Part shown: positions 1-8,249 of the stretch, piece after piece
Numbering within the stretch: position 1 is the first letter of the stretch
Layout of the letters: each line of letters starts with the position of its first letter
NCBI RefSeq assembly: GCF_009739465.1
Contig: NZ_WHOM01000078.1
Location: forward strand, 164,120-228,119
Length of the DNA stretch: 64,000 nt
Reading direction: 5' to 3'
DNA from: Streptomyces apocyni
Lineage (GTDB): Bacteria > Actinomycetota > Actinomycetes > Streptomycetales > Streptomycetaceae
Position numbers and translations under genes: made by a program
Notes under the pieces: model-generated
Database searches by the model: none
What the model was told of the DNA's origin: nothing
The model's input: the letters and a program-made list of their open reading frames with translations, nothing else

Positions 1-677
1 CGCCCGACGGGCGTCTGGAGGTCGCCGACGGGCGTGTGCGGCTCGGTGAGGGAATTGGTGATCAGGTCGGAGTCGGCCTCGCTGATCAGGCCGAGGCGCT
101 CGGACTCCTCGACGAGGTGCGTGAGCTGCTCGCGGTTGTGGACGGACGTGAGCTCGTCGCGCGGGGTGACCCGGCACATCCGCACCAGGGCGTTGCTGAC
201 CTTGTTGAGCAGCCAGATGAGCGGACGTACGACCTTGACCACCGCCCGGAAGGGCGGCGAGAGCAGCATCGCCGAGCGCTCGGGGTGGGCGATCGCCCAG
301 GACTTGGGGGCCATCTCGCCGACCACCATGTGCAGGAACACCACCACGGCCATCGCGAAGGCGAAGGCGACGCCGTAGCTCAGCCCGCTGGGCAGTCCCA
401 CCTTGTGCAGCAGCGGGTCGAGTTCGTGCGAGATCGCGGGCTTGGAGATCGAGCCGAGGCCCAGGGTGCAGACGGTGATGCCGAGTTGAGCGCCCGCGAG
501 CATGAGCGACAGCTCGCGCATCCCGGCCAGCGCGGCCTTGGCGCCGCGCTGCCCCTCGGACGCCGCCTTCTCCATGCGATGCCGCTTGGCGGCGACGAGA
601 GCGAACTCGGCGGCCACGAAGAAGCCGCTGGCGATCAGCAGGACGACAGTGACGAAGAGCGCCATCGGGAAACTCAT
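1..677 (-). CDS. CNNM/HlyC-type DUF21 membrane protein, N-terminal part (cut by window edge)
   Basis: From ATG at 677 an open frame runs leftward to base 1 with no stop, giving the first 225 residues. The start MSFPMALFVTVV, the segment FFVAAEFALVAAKRHRM and the motif AQLGITVCTLGLG are hallmarks of the DUF21/CNNM transmembrane domain, and a later KSWAIAHPE stretch fits the same family. The CBS pair expected next lies beyond the edge. The start codon overlaps the stop of the upstream paralogue as ATGA, so the two are probably translationally coupled. Family members are linked to magnesium or cobalt efflux, or are called hemolysin-like; the substrate here is unknown. Confidence 0.85.
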   Translation of the reverse strand, partial: MSFPMALFVTVVLLIASGFFVAAEFALVAAKRHRMEKAASEGQRGAKAALAGMRELSLMLAGAQLGITVCTLGLGSISKPAISHELDPLLHKVGLPSGLSYGVAFAFAMAVVVFLHMVVGEMAPKSWAIAHPERSAMLLSPPFRAVVKVVRPLIWLLNKVSNALVRMCRVTPRDELTSVHNREQLTHLVEESERLGLISEADSDLITNSLTEPHTPVGDLQTPVG

Positions 678-2074
678 GCCAGCTCCTCCTTGCTCGAAGC
701 GCTCCCGTTCGGAGCGCTCTCACTCCCGGCGCTCTCACTCGCGGCGCTCTCACTCGCATCGCTCTGAGCGGCCTGGCGCTCCAGGCGGATCTTCTTGGGT
801 ACGTGGCGGTCCAGGCCGCGTACGTCGATGACGGCCTTGCCGCCGTCGGGCAGTTCGACCGTGACGCGGTCGCCGACTGCCGGGAAGCGGCCAAGCTGGT
901 CGACGATCAGGCCCGCGACGGTGTCGTAGTCCTCTTCCTCGGGCAGCTCGATGCCGGTGGCCTCGGCGACCTCGTCCAGGCGGCGTCCGGCGTCCACCAG
1001 CCAGCCGTCCCCGTCAGCGACGGCGAGTTCCACGACTGTGTCGCTTTCGTCGGCGATGTCCCCGACCAGTTCCTCGGCGATGTCCTCGTACGTGACGATG
1101 CCTGCCACGCCGCCGTGCTCGTCCAGGACGACGGCGAACTCGTCGCCCCGCTCACGCATCTGCGCCACCGCGTCCGGCAGCTCCAGCGTGTCCGGCAGCA
1201 GCAGCGGCCGCCGGGCGAGCGTGCCCGCCGTCGTACTGGTCAGGCTCTCGGCGGGCAGCCGCGTCAGCTCGCGGACGCCCAGCACACCGCCGACGTCGTC
1301 CGGGTGGTCGCCGAGGACCGGGTAGTTGGAGTGGCCGTGCTCGGCGATCAGTCTGACCGCGTCGGCCGCGCTCGCGCCCTTGCGGACGAAGACGGCGTCG
1401 GCGCGCGGCACCATCACCTCGTCCAGGGTGCGCTCGGAGAACTCCAGGGCGTGATCGAGGAGCGCCGCGGTGTCCTTGGGCAGCTCGCCCTGCTCGTGGG
1501 ACTCGCCGATGAGGTGACCCAGCTCCTCCAGGGTCGCCCCGTGGTGCAGCTCCTCGACCGGTTCGATCCCGATGCGGCGCAGCAGCCTGTTCGCGGTGCT
1601 GTCGAAGATCCGTACGACAGGTCCGACGATCTTCAGATACGCGAGGGTGGAGGAGGCCAGGGACTTGGCGAGCCGGTCGGGCACGGCGAGCGCGAGGTTC
1701 TTCGGAGCCAGCTCGCCCAGGACCATCTGTACGACGGTGGCGAGGACGAAGGCGAGGACCACGGAGATGCCGCTGACGGCGCCGTCCGGGACACCCATCC
1801 CGTTCAGCACGGGCCTGAGCAGCGCGGACACGGACGGCTCGGCGATGAAGCCGACGACCAGACCGGTGACCGTGATGCCGAGCTGGGCGCCCGACAGCAT
1901 GAAGGACAGCCGCTCAAGGACCTTCAGGGCGCGGGCGGCACGCTTGTCCCCCGCTTCGGCCTCACGGGCCAGGGCGAGGCGGTCCGCGGAGACGTAGGCG
2001 AATTCCTGGGCGACGAAATAGCCCGTACCGGCGGTCAGGACGAAGACGGCCAGCAGGCCCAGCACTGCGCTCAT
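674..2074 (-). CDS. CNNM/HlyC-type protein with DUF21, CBS pair and CorC_HlyC domain
   Basis: A 466-residue protein. An N-terminal hydrophobic DUF21 domain (about residues 1-190, with FVAQEFAYVSADRLAL and AQLGITVTGLVVGF) is followed by two CBS motifs (about 205-325, e.g. VMVPRADAVFVRKG and YPVLGDHPDDVGGVLG). A CorC_HlyC domain follows (about 345-425, DTVAGLIVDQLGRFPAVGD). The tail is Ser/Glu/Ala-rich with SESA-type repeats encoded by a short tandem repeat. It overlaps the next gene by ATGA. The family is a CBS-regulated membrane transporter or regulator of divalent cations. A second pair of the same architecture lies at 18401-20826. Confidence 0.9.
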   Translation of the reverse strand: MSAVLGLLAVFVLTAGTGYFVAQEFAYVSADRLALAREAEAGDKRAARALKVLERLSFMLSGAQLGITVTGLVVGFIAEPSVSALLRPVLNGMGVPDGAVSGISVVLAFVLATVVQMVLGELAPKNLALAVPDRLAKSLASSTLAYLKIVGPVVRIFDSTANRLLRRIGIEPVEELHHGATLEELGHLIGESHEQGELPKDTAALLDHALEFSERTLDEVMVPRADAVFVRKGASAADAVRLIAEHGHSNYPVLGDHPDDVGGVLGVRELTRLPAESLTSTTAGTLARRPLLLPDTLELPDAVAQMRERGDEFAVVLDEHGGVAGIVTYEDIAEELVGDIADESDTVVELAVADGDGWLVDAGRRLDEVAEATGIELPEEEDYDTVAGLIVDQLGRFPAVGDRVTVELPDGGKAVIDVRGLDRHVPKKIRLERQAAQSDASESAASESAGSESAPNGSASSKEELA

Positions 2075-2339
2075 CGGCGCGTCATGGGAGAGCTGGCATC
2101 CTGGCGCCTGCCGCGATCACCGAGAGCGTCGAGGGCACGAGCATCGAGAGCGCCCAGGATCTGGCGGGGCGCGCGGAGAGGGCGAGGAGGGTGGGGACTG
2201 TGCCCCGGAGGGTCCGTCGGTCTGCCGGACAAGTGCTGGCTCCTTGTGAACTGGATCGGTTTCTGTGGAACGAGTCTCATGGCGGGTGAGTTCCTCCGCC
2301 ACCGAGAGGCCCGTGCAGGTCAGCGCAGGTCAGCGCGGG

Positions 2340-3542
2340 TCAGCGCCGGGACGTGGCGCGTTCGCGATCCCTGGCGGGGGTGGCGGCGTCGGGTGTGAAG
2401 GCCCACTCCATCTTCGGCTCCATCGCGAAGCGGAACGCCCGCCGCACCGGTGGCGTACACAGCAGCGTGATCACCGTTGCGGCGATGAGCGTCACCACGA
2501 TCTCGCCGAGCGGCTGGTGCACCCAGGCGGCGTCGTACCAGTCCCAGAAGCGGGAGCCCTTGGCCAGGAAGCCGTGTAGCAGGTAGCCGTACAGTGTGCC
2601 GGCGCCGAGCGCGGTGAACCACAGTTTACGGCCCGGGACCCAGGCGAAGAAACAGGCGACGAGAACCAGGGAGCAGCCGAACATCCCCAGCGTCATCACA
2701 CCGCCCGCCCAGCCGGGCGCTGCGAGCTCCTGGGCGCTGTCGCGGCGGTAGAACCAGGCCGTGTTCATCCGCTCGGTCGCCCAGTACGCGAAGACCAGCG
2801 CCGCCGCGAAGACCGGGACCGCCAGGACCCGTACTTCCTTGCGGCGCACCAGCTGGAAGTGCTCCGGCTTCAGGCGGAGCCCGAGGACGAAGAAGGGCAA
2901 GAACTGCAGCACCCGTTGCAGGTCGAGGTCGTCGCCGATGTCCGGGGACACGGACGCCAGGACGGCGATGGCGACGGCCAGCGACAGCGGCCAGCGCACC
3001 ATCTTCCACAGCGGGGTGGTCAGCCGCCAGATGAACAGCGCGGCCAGGAACCAGGTCAGGTACCAGGGGTCGAGCAGGCTGATCGGATACGTCGGGTCGT
3101 CATCCGCCCACCGTTTGAAGAAGGTGTACGCGACCTCGAAGATCACGTACGGCACCGCGATCCCGGTGACCAGGCGCTTGAGGCGGTCCGGGCTCGCGTC
3201 GAAGCTGCGCGAGAAGTAGCCGGAGATGACGATGAACGCCGGCATGTGGAAGGTGTACACGGTGATGTACAGCGCGGCCGCGGCCCGGCTGTCGTCGCGC
3301 AGCGGCTCCCACGCGTGCCCCAGCGCCACCAGGACGATCGCGAGGTACTTGGCGTTGTCGAAGAACGCGTCCCGCTGCTTGACCGGCCTGTCGGCACCCG
3401 TCGCTCGGTCGGCACCCGCCGCCGACTCGCCCTGGGCTGCCCAGTCCTGAGCCGCCCCGCCACCGGAGTCCGTGTCGGGGGCAGGCCACTGCCGGGGAAG
3501 CGGCGGCGCGTGGCGGCGTGTCAGCCGCAGCATGTTGCTCAC
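2340..3542 (-). CDS. membrane acyltransferase 3 family protein
   Basis: About 400 residues with many hydrophobic helices. The first conserved helix reads FDNAKYLAIVLVALGHAWEP and carries the His typical of the acyltransferase 3 / fucose 4-O-acetylase-like family. It is followed by YTFHMPAFIVISGYFS, the second family signature. Such proteins transfer acyl groups from the cytoplasm to sugars or polymers at the outer face. The GTG at 3542 is chosen as start because an AGGAG-like site lies about five bases upstream; a longer frame upstream has no such site. The acceptor cannot be inferred from the neighbours. Confidence 0.8.
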   Translation of the reverse strand: MSNMLRLTRRHAPPLPRQWPAPDTDSGGGAAQDWAAQGESAAGADRATGADRPVKQRDAFFDNAKYLAIVLVALGHAWEPLRDDSRAAAALYITVYTFHMPAFIVISGYFSRSFDASPDRLKRLVTGIAVPYVIFEVAYTFFKRWADDDPTYPISLLDPWYLTWFLAALFIWRLTTPLWKMVRWPLSLAVAIAVLASVSPDIGDDLDLQRVLQFLPFFVLGLRLKPEHFQLVRRKEVRVLAVPVFAAALVFAYWATERMNTAWFYRRDSAQELAAPGWAGGVMTLGMFGCSLVLVACFFAWVPGRKLWFTALGAGTLYGYLLHGFLAKGSRFWDWYDAAWVHQPLGEIVVTLIAATVITLLCTPPVRRAFRFAMEPKMEWAFTPDAATPARDRERATSRR

Positions 3543-3870
3543 GATTGCTCCTGTGGGGAACCTCGGCGCGGCCGTCCTCGTCTTACACGGGTTACGGAGT
3601 CGCGTCGCAGCAGAACATCCCCAGCACCCTAGCCACACACCTACAGCCCCGTAAAACCCCCCTCCCGGTCATCACAAATGACCGGCAAAGCTTCCAGGTC
3701 AAGCCCGCTGGCGGCCTGAATGGCGACGGTTTTCGGACGTTCCCGCGGCAGCTTCTGGAGGAGGGCCTGGACCGGCCCCGGCAGCTCTAAGCTGCTAATC
3801 GCCTGGGGAGAAACCGGTCCCTTTCCCCTCCACCTTCACCACCTCACCTCACCTCACCTGGAGCAGACGC
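3543..3870. other. intergenic region between divergent genes
   Basis: This 328-base gap separates the acyltransferase from the small gene at 3871. It contains a perfect 8-bp inverted repeat, CCGGTCAT at 3665-3672 and ATGACCGG at 3678-3685, with a 5-base spacer, which could be an operator or a weak hairpin. A run of CACCT repeats lies at about 3839-3860, just before the GGAG ribosome site of the next gene. No coding frame in it has the codon pattern of the neighbours. Confidence 0.5.
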
Positions 3871-4092
3871 ATGGCTTCGATCGACCTGGACAAGGTGCTC
3901 GACAAGGCGTGGGCGGACAAGAGCCTGCCCGAGATACTGGCGGCTCCGGCCTCGGCCCTGAAAGGGGTGTCCGACCGCGATGGAGAGCTGCTTCAGGAGG
4001 CGTTCGGGGTCAAGACTGTGGCCGATCTTGCCGAGTTGAAGTACGTCCGATGGGCCCAGGCACTGGCTGCCCTGGACACGTCAGCGAAGTAA
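3871..4092 (+). CDS. small helical protein, possibly helix-hairpin-helix-like
   Basis: A 73-residue acidic protein preceded by GGAG eight bases before the ATG. The sequence contains LPEILAAPASALKGVSD and FGVKTVADLAELKYVRWAQ, a pattern of short helices with a ValAlaAspLeu turn reminiscent of helix-hairpin-helix modules. It lies 52 bases before the Spo0M homologue on the same strand, which suggests co-transcription. No catalytic residues are evident. The function is not known; a regulatory or scaffolding role with Spo0M is only an inference from position. Confidence 0.75.
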   Translation: MASIDLDKVLDKAWADKSLPEILAAPASALKGVSDRDGELLQEAFGVKTVADLAELKYVRWAQALAALDTSAK

Positions 4093-4144
4093 CCGAACCA
4101 GCCCAGTCACAAGAACCACACGCACGTAAGGGGTGAACGCCACG

Positions 4145-5194
4145 ATGGTGTTCAAACGGCTGCTCGGCTCGCTCGGCGTCGGCGCACCCACGGTCGACAC
4201 GGTCCTCGACCCGGGTGCGGCCCTGCCCGGCGGCACGCTCTCAGGGCAGGTCCGCCTCAAGGGCGGCAGTGCCGACTTCGACATCGAGCACATCACCTTG
4301 GAGCTGGTCGCCCGGGTCGAGGTCGAGCACGAGGACGGGGAGGGCGAAGGCGCCGTCGCCTTCGAGCGGTTCGTCGTCGGCGGCGGGTTCCGGCTCGCCG
4401 AAGGCGAGGAGCGCGGCATCCCGTTCGGTGTGACGCTGCCGTGGGAGACCCCGGTCACCGAGCTGTACGGCCAGGGCCTCGGCGTCGTCCTCGGCGTGCG
4501 CACCGAGCTGTCGGTGGCGGGCGCCAAGGACAAGGGCGACCTCGACCCGCTCACCGTGCGTCCCCTGCCGGTGCAGGAGGCGATCCTGGAGGCCCTGGGC
4601 CAGCTCGGCTTCGGCTTCACGTCCGCCGACCTCGAGTACGGCCGTATCGGCGGCACCGGCCAGCAGCTCCCCTTCTACCAGGAGATCGAGCTCGCCCCGG
4701 CCCCGCAGTACGCCCACGCGGTGAACGAGATCGAGGTGTCCTTCCTCGCCCACCCCGGCGGCATGGAGGTGGTTCTGGAGGCCGACAAGCGCGGCGGATT
4801 CCTCTCCTCCGGCCACGACGCGGTCACCCGATTCACGGTCACCCATGAGGAGGCGGGGCGCCCGGACTGGTACGCGGTGGTCGAGGGCTGGGTCCAGGCT
4901 CTGGTCGAGCACCGCGCGTCGGACGGCTCGTACGGCTCGTATGGCTCGTATGGCTCGCACGACGCGTACGGCCATGGCGGTCCCTACGCCGCGGGGCACG
5001 ACCACCACGGGCACCACGACCACCACGGGCACGAGGGCCACCACCGCTCTGGCCCCGGTATGGGCACCGTGGTCGCCGCGGGCGCGGCCGGGCTCGCCGT
5101 CGGTGTCGTCGGCGGCATGGTCGCTGGCGAAGTAGTCGACGAGGTCGGCGACTACTTCGAGGGAGACGAAGGGGACGAAGGGGATGAAGAGTAA
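4145..5194 (+). CDS. spo0M: Spo0M-family sporulation-control protein with His-rich tail
   Basis: About 349 residues. The start MVFKRLLGSLGVG and the following VDTVLDPGAALPGG match the N-terminus of SpoOM (arrestin-fold) proteins, so ATG 4145 is preferred over GTG 4133, which directly abuts the AAGGGG site. Residues 1 to about 255 form the Spo0M domain. The C-terminus is unusual: a run of GlySerTyr repeats, then DHHGHHDHHGHEGHH, a Gly/Ala-rich hydrophobic stretch of about 22 residues that could insert in a membrane, and an acidic end. The His block suggests metal binding. Spo0M influences sporulation in Bacillus; the role here is inferred. Confidence 0.85.
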   Translation: MVFKRLLGSLGVGAPTVDTVLDPGAALPGGTLSGQVRLKGGSADFDIEHITLELVARVEVEHEDGEGEGAVAFERFVVGGGFRLAEGEERGIPFGVTLPWETPVTELYGQGLGVVLGVRTELSVAGAKDKGDLDPLTVRPLPVQEAILEALGQLGFGFTSADLEYGRIGGTGQQLPFYQEIELAPAPQYAHAVNEIEVSFLAHPGGMEVVLEADKRGGFLSSGHDAVTRFTVTHEEAGRPDWYAVVEGWVQALVEHRASDGSYGSYGSYGSHDAYGHGGPYAAGHDHHGHHDHHGHEGHHRSGPGMGTVVAAGAAGLAVGVVGGMVAGEVVDEVGDYFEGDEGDEGDEE

Positions 5195-5235
5195 GCAACG
5201 GGCCGCCACGAACCCCCCGCTCTGTGACTGAGCCC

Positions 5236-5702
5236 TCAGTTCAGGTGGTGGGTGTCGTTGAGGGTCCGCACCGTGGCGGTGCCGTCCTCGTCGTACGTCA
5301 CCGTCGACAGGGAGGCCGCCCCGGCCTCCATGCGGAATAACGTGTGCGGTGGGGCCTGGAGGGCGAGGCGGAGCACGCCTCCAGGTCGTCCGGGTAGCGT
5401 GCGCGGATTTCGGCGAAGGTCAGACCATCCCAGGCGCCGAAGTCCGCTTCCCGCAGGTCCCGGTCGATCTGGACGCTCAGGCCGAGGCGTGCGGCCACGG
5501 CCTGAGCGGTCTCCCGGCAGCGACGCATCGGTGACGTGACGACCGCCTCGATGTCGCCGCGGTGGGCGACGGCGTCCGCTGCCGCCTGGGCTTGGCGGCG
5601 TCCGACCGGCGAGAGGCCCGGGTTGGAGCCGCCGCTGCCGGAGAGCCGCCGCCCAGGCGTGAGCAGGGTCTCGCCGTGCCGCAGCAGAACGAGCGTCGTC
5701 AC
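5236..5702 (-). pseudogene. histidine-phosphatase (CobC-like) fragment, internally deleted and frameshifted
   Basis: From GTG at 5702 the frame reads VTTLVLLRHGET, then SPVGRRQAQAAADAV and VVTSPMRRCRETAQAVAA, then LREADFGAWDGLTFAE. This is the first half of a phosphoglycerate-mutase-like phosphatase, closest in pattern to the C-terminal domain of actinobacterial RNase H/acid phosphatase proteins. After YPDDLEA the frame breaks. The last ~40 codons of the family continue in another frame (LALQAPPHTLFRME ... RTLNDTHHLN) to a stop at 5236. The segment between them, about 45 residues including the second catalytic His region, is missing. A relic, not a working enzyme. Confidence 0.8.
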
Positions 5703-5710
5703 GTCGCTCC

Positions 5711-6011
5711 TCACTTCGTGGTCGTCGCGAAGTGGTCCCGTACGGCGTCGGTCTGCTTCTCCATGACGTCGATGATGGCCTCAACCACCTTCAGGTCCGC
5801 GTCGTCGGCGATCTCCAGGATCCGGGACCACTCGAAGAAGCTGCGGGCCGGGTCGTTGGTGGTGGGGCGTACCCGGATGGTGGCCTCGTAGCTCTGGACT
5901 CCGCTGGTGGGGGCAATGGCCCGGTAGGACTGGGCGTGACCTTGGAGGCTCTGGTAGGGCAGGGACTCCCACAGGGCGTCGGCGAGTGCCGGGTTGCGGT
6001 CGTCAAGGTCG
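5711..6011 (-). pseudogene. C-terminal remnant of an SRPBCC-like protein
   Basis: About 100 codons read in one frame to TGA at 5711-5713: ALADALWESLPYQS, SYRAIAPTSGVQSYEATIRV, FFEWSRILEIAD and AIIDVMEKQTDAVRDHF. The pattern SYxATIRVRP ... FxEWS ... terminal amphipathic helix is that of the second half of polyketide-cyclase/START-like proteins. No usable start codon or ribosome site precedes it, and its frame runs back into the stop of the upstream hydrolase. About 60 N-terminal residues are therefore missing. It lies directly before the broken phosphatase, so a single deletion-prone patch is likely. Confidence 0.6.
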
Positions 6012-6017
6012 GCGGGC

Positions 6018-6800
6018 TCAGGAGTGGGCGTGACAGAAGGCGCGCACGGCGCGGTTGAACTCCTCGGGCCGTTCCAGGTTGCTGAGGTGTCCCGCGCCCG
6101 GGATCACGACCAACTCGGCGTGCGGGATCGCGTCCTGGAACTGCCGTGCGACGGCCAGTGGCGAGCGCACATCCTGTTCGCCCCAGAGCAACAGGGTGGG
6201 CACCGACACAGTGGGCAGCAGATCCCGCTGATCGGTCTCGGCCATCAGCGCCAGCTGCTTCCGCATGGCCTCCGGGCGTACGACGGCCGCCATCGCGTCC
6301 AGTAGCGGTACGTACGCCGCGGGCGGCTCGCCAGCGAACAGTCCGGGCAGGGTCGGATCGAACTCACCGCGCGGCGCGTCCAGCATCTGGCGCGCGCCCT
6401 CGACCCGGGCTCGTACCTCCTCCGGGGGCAGGGAGCCCTTCCAGCCCGCGTAGGAGTCAGCGAGAATCAACGTCCGTACCAAGTCCGGATGCCGACGGTA
6501 GAACTCCAGGGCGAGGGTGCCGCCCCACGAGAGACCGGCGATGTGCGCCGGACCAAGTCGCAGCGAGTCCACGACCTCGGCGAGACAGCGCGCGTAGTCC
6601 ACGAGGCCGAACGACTCGGGGACATCGGCGGAACGGCCCGCTCCTGGCTCATCCCAGGCCACGGCCGTGAACTCATCTGACAGCACGTCACATTGCGTCC
6701 GCCAGACGCGGGCGTCCTCCCCCGCGCCGTGCAGGAACACCACGGGCGGCCCCTCGCCAACCCGGTCGTAGACGATCTCCAGACCGTTGACTCGCACCAT
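6018..6800 (-). CDS. alpha/beta hydrolase
   Basis: A 260-residue protein beginning MVRVNGLEIVYDRVG; ATG 6800 has GGAG eight bases upstream, better than the GTG at 6806. The oxyanion motif HGAG is near residue 24 and the nucleophile is Ser91 in GLSWGG. The acid is probably the Asp in LLLWGEQDVRSP and the catalytic His lies in GAGHLSNLE. The length is standard for this family. The substrate is unknown. It is the only intact gene between decayed fragments at 5236-6011 and the frameshifted lipoprotein upstream. Confidence 0.88.
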   Translation of the reverse strand: MVRVNGLEIVYDRVGEGPPVVFLHGAGEDARVWRTQCDVLSDEFTAVAWDEPGAGRSADVPESFGLVDYARCLAEVVDSLRLGPAHIAGLSWGGTLALEFYRRHPDLVRTLILADSYAGWKGSLPPEEVRARVEGARQMLDAPRGEFDPTLPGLFAGEPPAAYVPLLDAMAAVVRPEAMRKQLALMAETDQRDLLPTVSVPTLLLWGEQDVRSPLAVARQFQDAIPHAELVVIPGAGHLSNLERPEEFNRAVRAFCHAHS

Positions 6801-6922
6801 CGCCACGACTCCAGGCTAGGTCCGCCCACCGCCGCTGTCGCGGTGGCAGCGGGCACACCGGCCCGGGCAGGCGGGCTCCCAGGGAGGGCCGGGTAGCCGC
6901 ACTGGTTGGTTGCGGCGCGCTC

Positions 6923-7623
6923 TCAATTCCCTTCGCAGCCGATGCCGTCACCATCGGCGTCGAGGTTGTGAGGGTCGCCGCCGCTGACATCGACGGGGCC
7001 GGGCAGGTCCGAGCAGTCGACGTCGGGAACGCCTGCGGGCGGTCCCGGTGGGTAGCTCTGGCGGGGCTCCGGCGCCGGGCTGTCCACACGTCGAATATCG
7101 GCGTCGACTATGACCCCACTCTCGACCGTGTATGTGCCGGCGAAGGAGTGCACGGTCCCGTCTGTTTGCAAGGCGTCGAGCGTGACCATCACGACGCTGC
7201 CGCGGACATCCACGATCTGGACGGTGTCATGGACGGTATCGGCGAATCCTGCCGCGAAGGACGCGTAGGAGCGCTCAAGGTTCTTTCCTCCCAGGTCCCA
7301 CGCCCGACGGTAGTCACCTGCGTTGATCGCCGCGAAATACCTCTCGACGGTGGTGGCGGCATCAGCGGTAGGTGCGGGCGGCGGCTTGGGCGTCGGGGAC
7401 GTCCTGGGTGTCGCGGGCTCCGCAGGCTCCGCAGGCTTCGTGGGCGCCTTCGGTGTGGTGGGAGCGGGCGTCGGCTCGACAGTGAAGGTTTCGGTACTGG
7501 TGACGGTCGGACCCGGCCTGTTCGGCCCCGGCTCACCGGAACCGCCACAAGCGGCGGCTCCCCCCCCAGCGCCATGGCTCCCGCTAGGAGAACAACAGCA
7601 GCCTTGGAGAGAACCTGCATCAT
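6923..7623 (-). pseudogene. excalibur-domain lipoprotein gene, out of frame at an 8-G run
   Basis: ATG 7623 has GAGGTG seven bases upstream and starts a clear export signal, MMQVLSKAAVVLLAGAMALG. That frame is soon lost. At bases 7560-7567 lie eight consecutive G (minus strand); one more G would join it to a second frame reading AAACGGSGEPGP, which creates a lipobox Cys. That second frame continues through a Pro/Thr/Ala-rich linker and a domain AATTVERYFAAINAGDYRRAW. It ends with an excalibur calcium-binding motif, NLDADGDGIGCEGN. The product would be a surface lipoprotein of about 230 residues. The break may be a real mutation, phase variation or a base-calling error. Confidence 0.7.
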
Positions 7624-7703
7624 CGGGCATCACCTCGCCGATTTCCCCCTCACTCAAGTGTGCGACGCAGCGAGACTGGCGAACAAACGCCTCCGGTGAC
7701 GTC

Positions 7704-8010
7704 TCAGCCGACGAACGTGGAGTGGCTGGGGGTGAGGTTCAGGTAGCCGGCGCCGGTGCTGAAGCGGCGCATCGCGGAGGCGAAGACGCGCCCGGCCGTG
7801 ATCGTCTGCTCGTCGTCGGACGGGTCCGCCAGGACTGCCATGCCCAGGACCGGTCGGCCGCGCAGTTCTCGGGTGCGGCGTCGGCGCAGTCCCGCCAGCC
7901 GCGCAGCACCTCGGCGCCACGTTGCATCGGGAACATCGCCAGCCCCGCGAGGACCGTCGGGCCGAGGGACGCAGCCGGAACTCGAACTCGGTGACGTACG
8001 GCCTGGCGGG
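7704..8010 (-). pseudogene. C-terminal remnant of an FAD-linked oxidase-like protein, frameshifted
   Basis: Three frame pieces line up in order on the minus strand: PYVTEFEFRLRP, then MFPMQRGAEVLRGWRDCADA, then GMAVLADPSDDEQTIT and FSTGAGYLNL, to a stop near 7704. The order and motifs resemble the region after the FAD domain of berberine-bridge-type oxidases, where a VTEFEF strand, a helix ending in LRGWRD and a terminal YLN motif occur. At least two frame changes and the lack of the FAD-binding half mark it as dead. The family assignment is moderate. Confidence 0.5.
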
Positions 8011-8031
8011 AATGAGGGAACGAGTGGCCCT

Positions 8032-8166
8032 GCTGTCAGCAGCGCGACCGCCAAGACCTATGTGACCCGGCTGCTCGCCAAGGTGGACTCCCGTGACCGC
8101 GTACAACTGGTGATCATCGCCTACGAGGCGGGCCTGGTGTCCCCTCGTCTGCACCCGCCCGCTTAG
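8032..8166 (+). pseudogene. C-terminal remnant of a NarL/FixJ-type response regulator
   Basis: The frame SSATAKTYVTRLLAKVDSRD followed by RVQLVIIAYEAGLVSP is the second half of a LuxR-type helix-turn-helix, as in actinobacterial NarL-family regulators. It ends at TAG 8164-8166. The receiver domain and the first half of the DNA-binding domain are absent, and the frame upstream reads into the antisense of the decayed oxidase. The two truncated genes meet within a few bases near 8010-8032, which looks like a deletion joint. Confidence 0.7.
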
Positions 8167-8249
8167 GCTGTTTCCCCTGGTCACCTCATCAGTTGAGCAC
8201 GGATTCAAGGGTGCGGGGGGGTGCAGGGGATTCAGGGGGAGACGGGGCG

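Noticed and set aside
803..2398. Long open frame on the plus strand opposite the CNNM gene
   Set aside because: It is antisense to a gene with clear domains, lacks a ribosome site and has no family motif. GC-rich third positions create such shadow frames.
5298..5702. Intact histidine phosphatase gene
   Set aside because: The N-terminal half is good but the second half, with the other catalytic residues, is deleted and out of frame.
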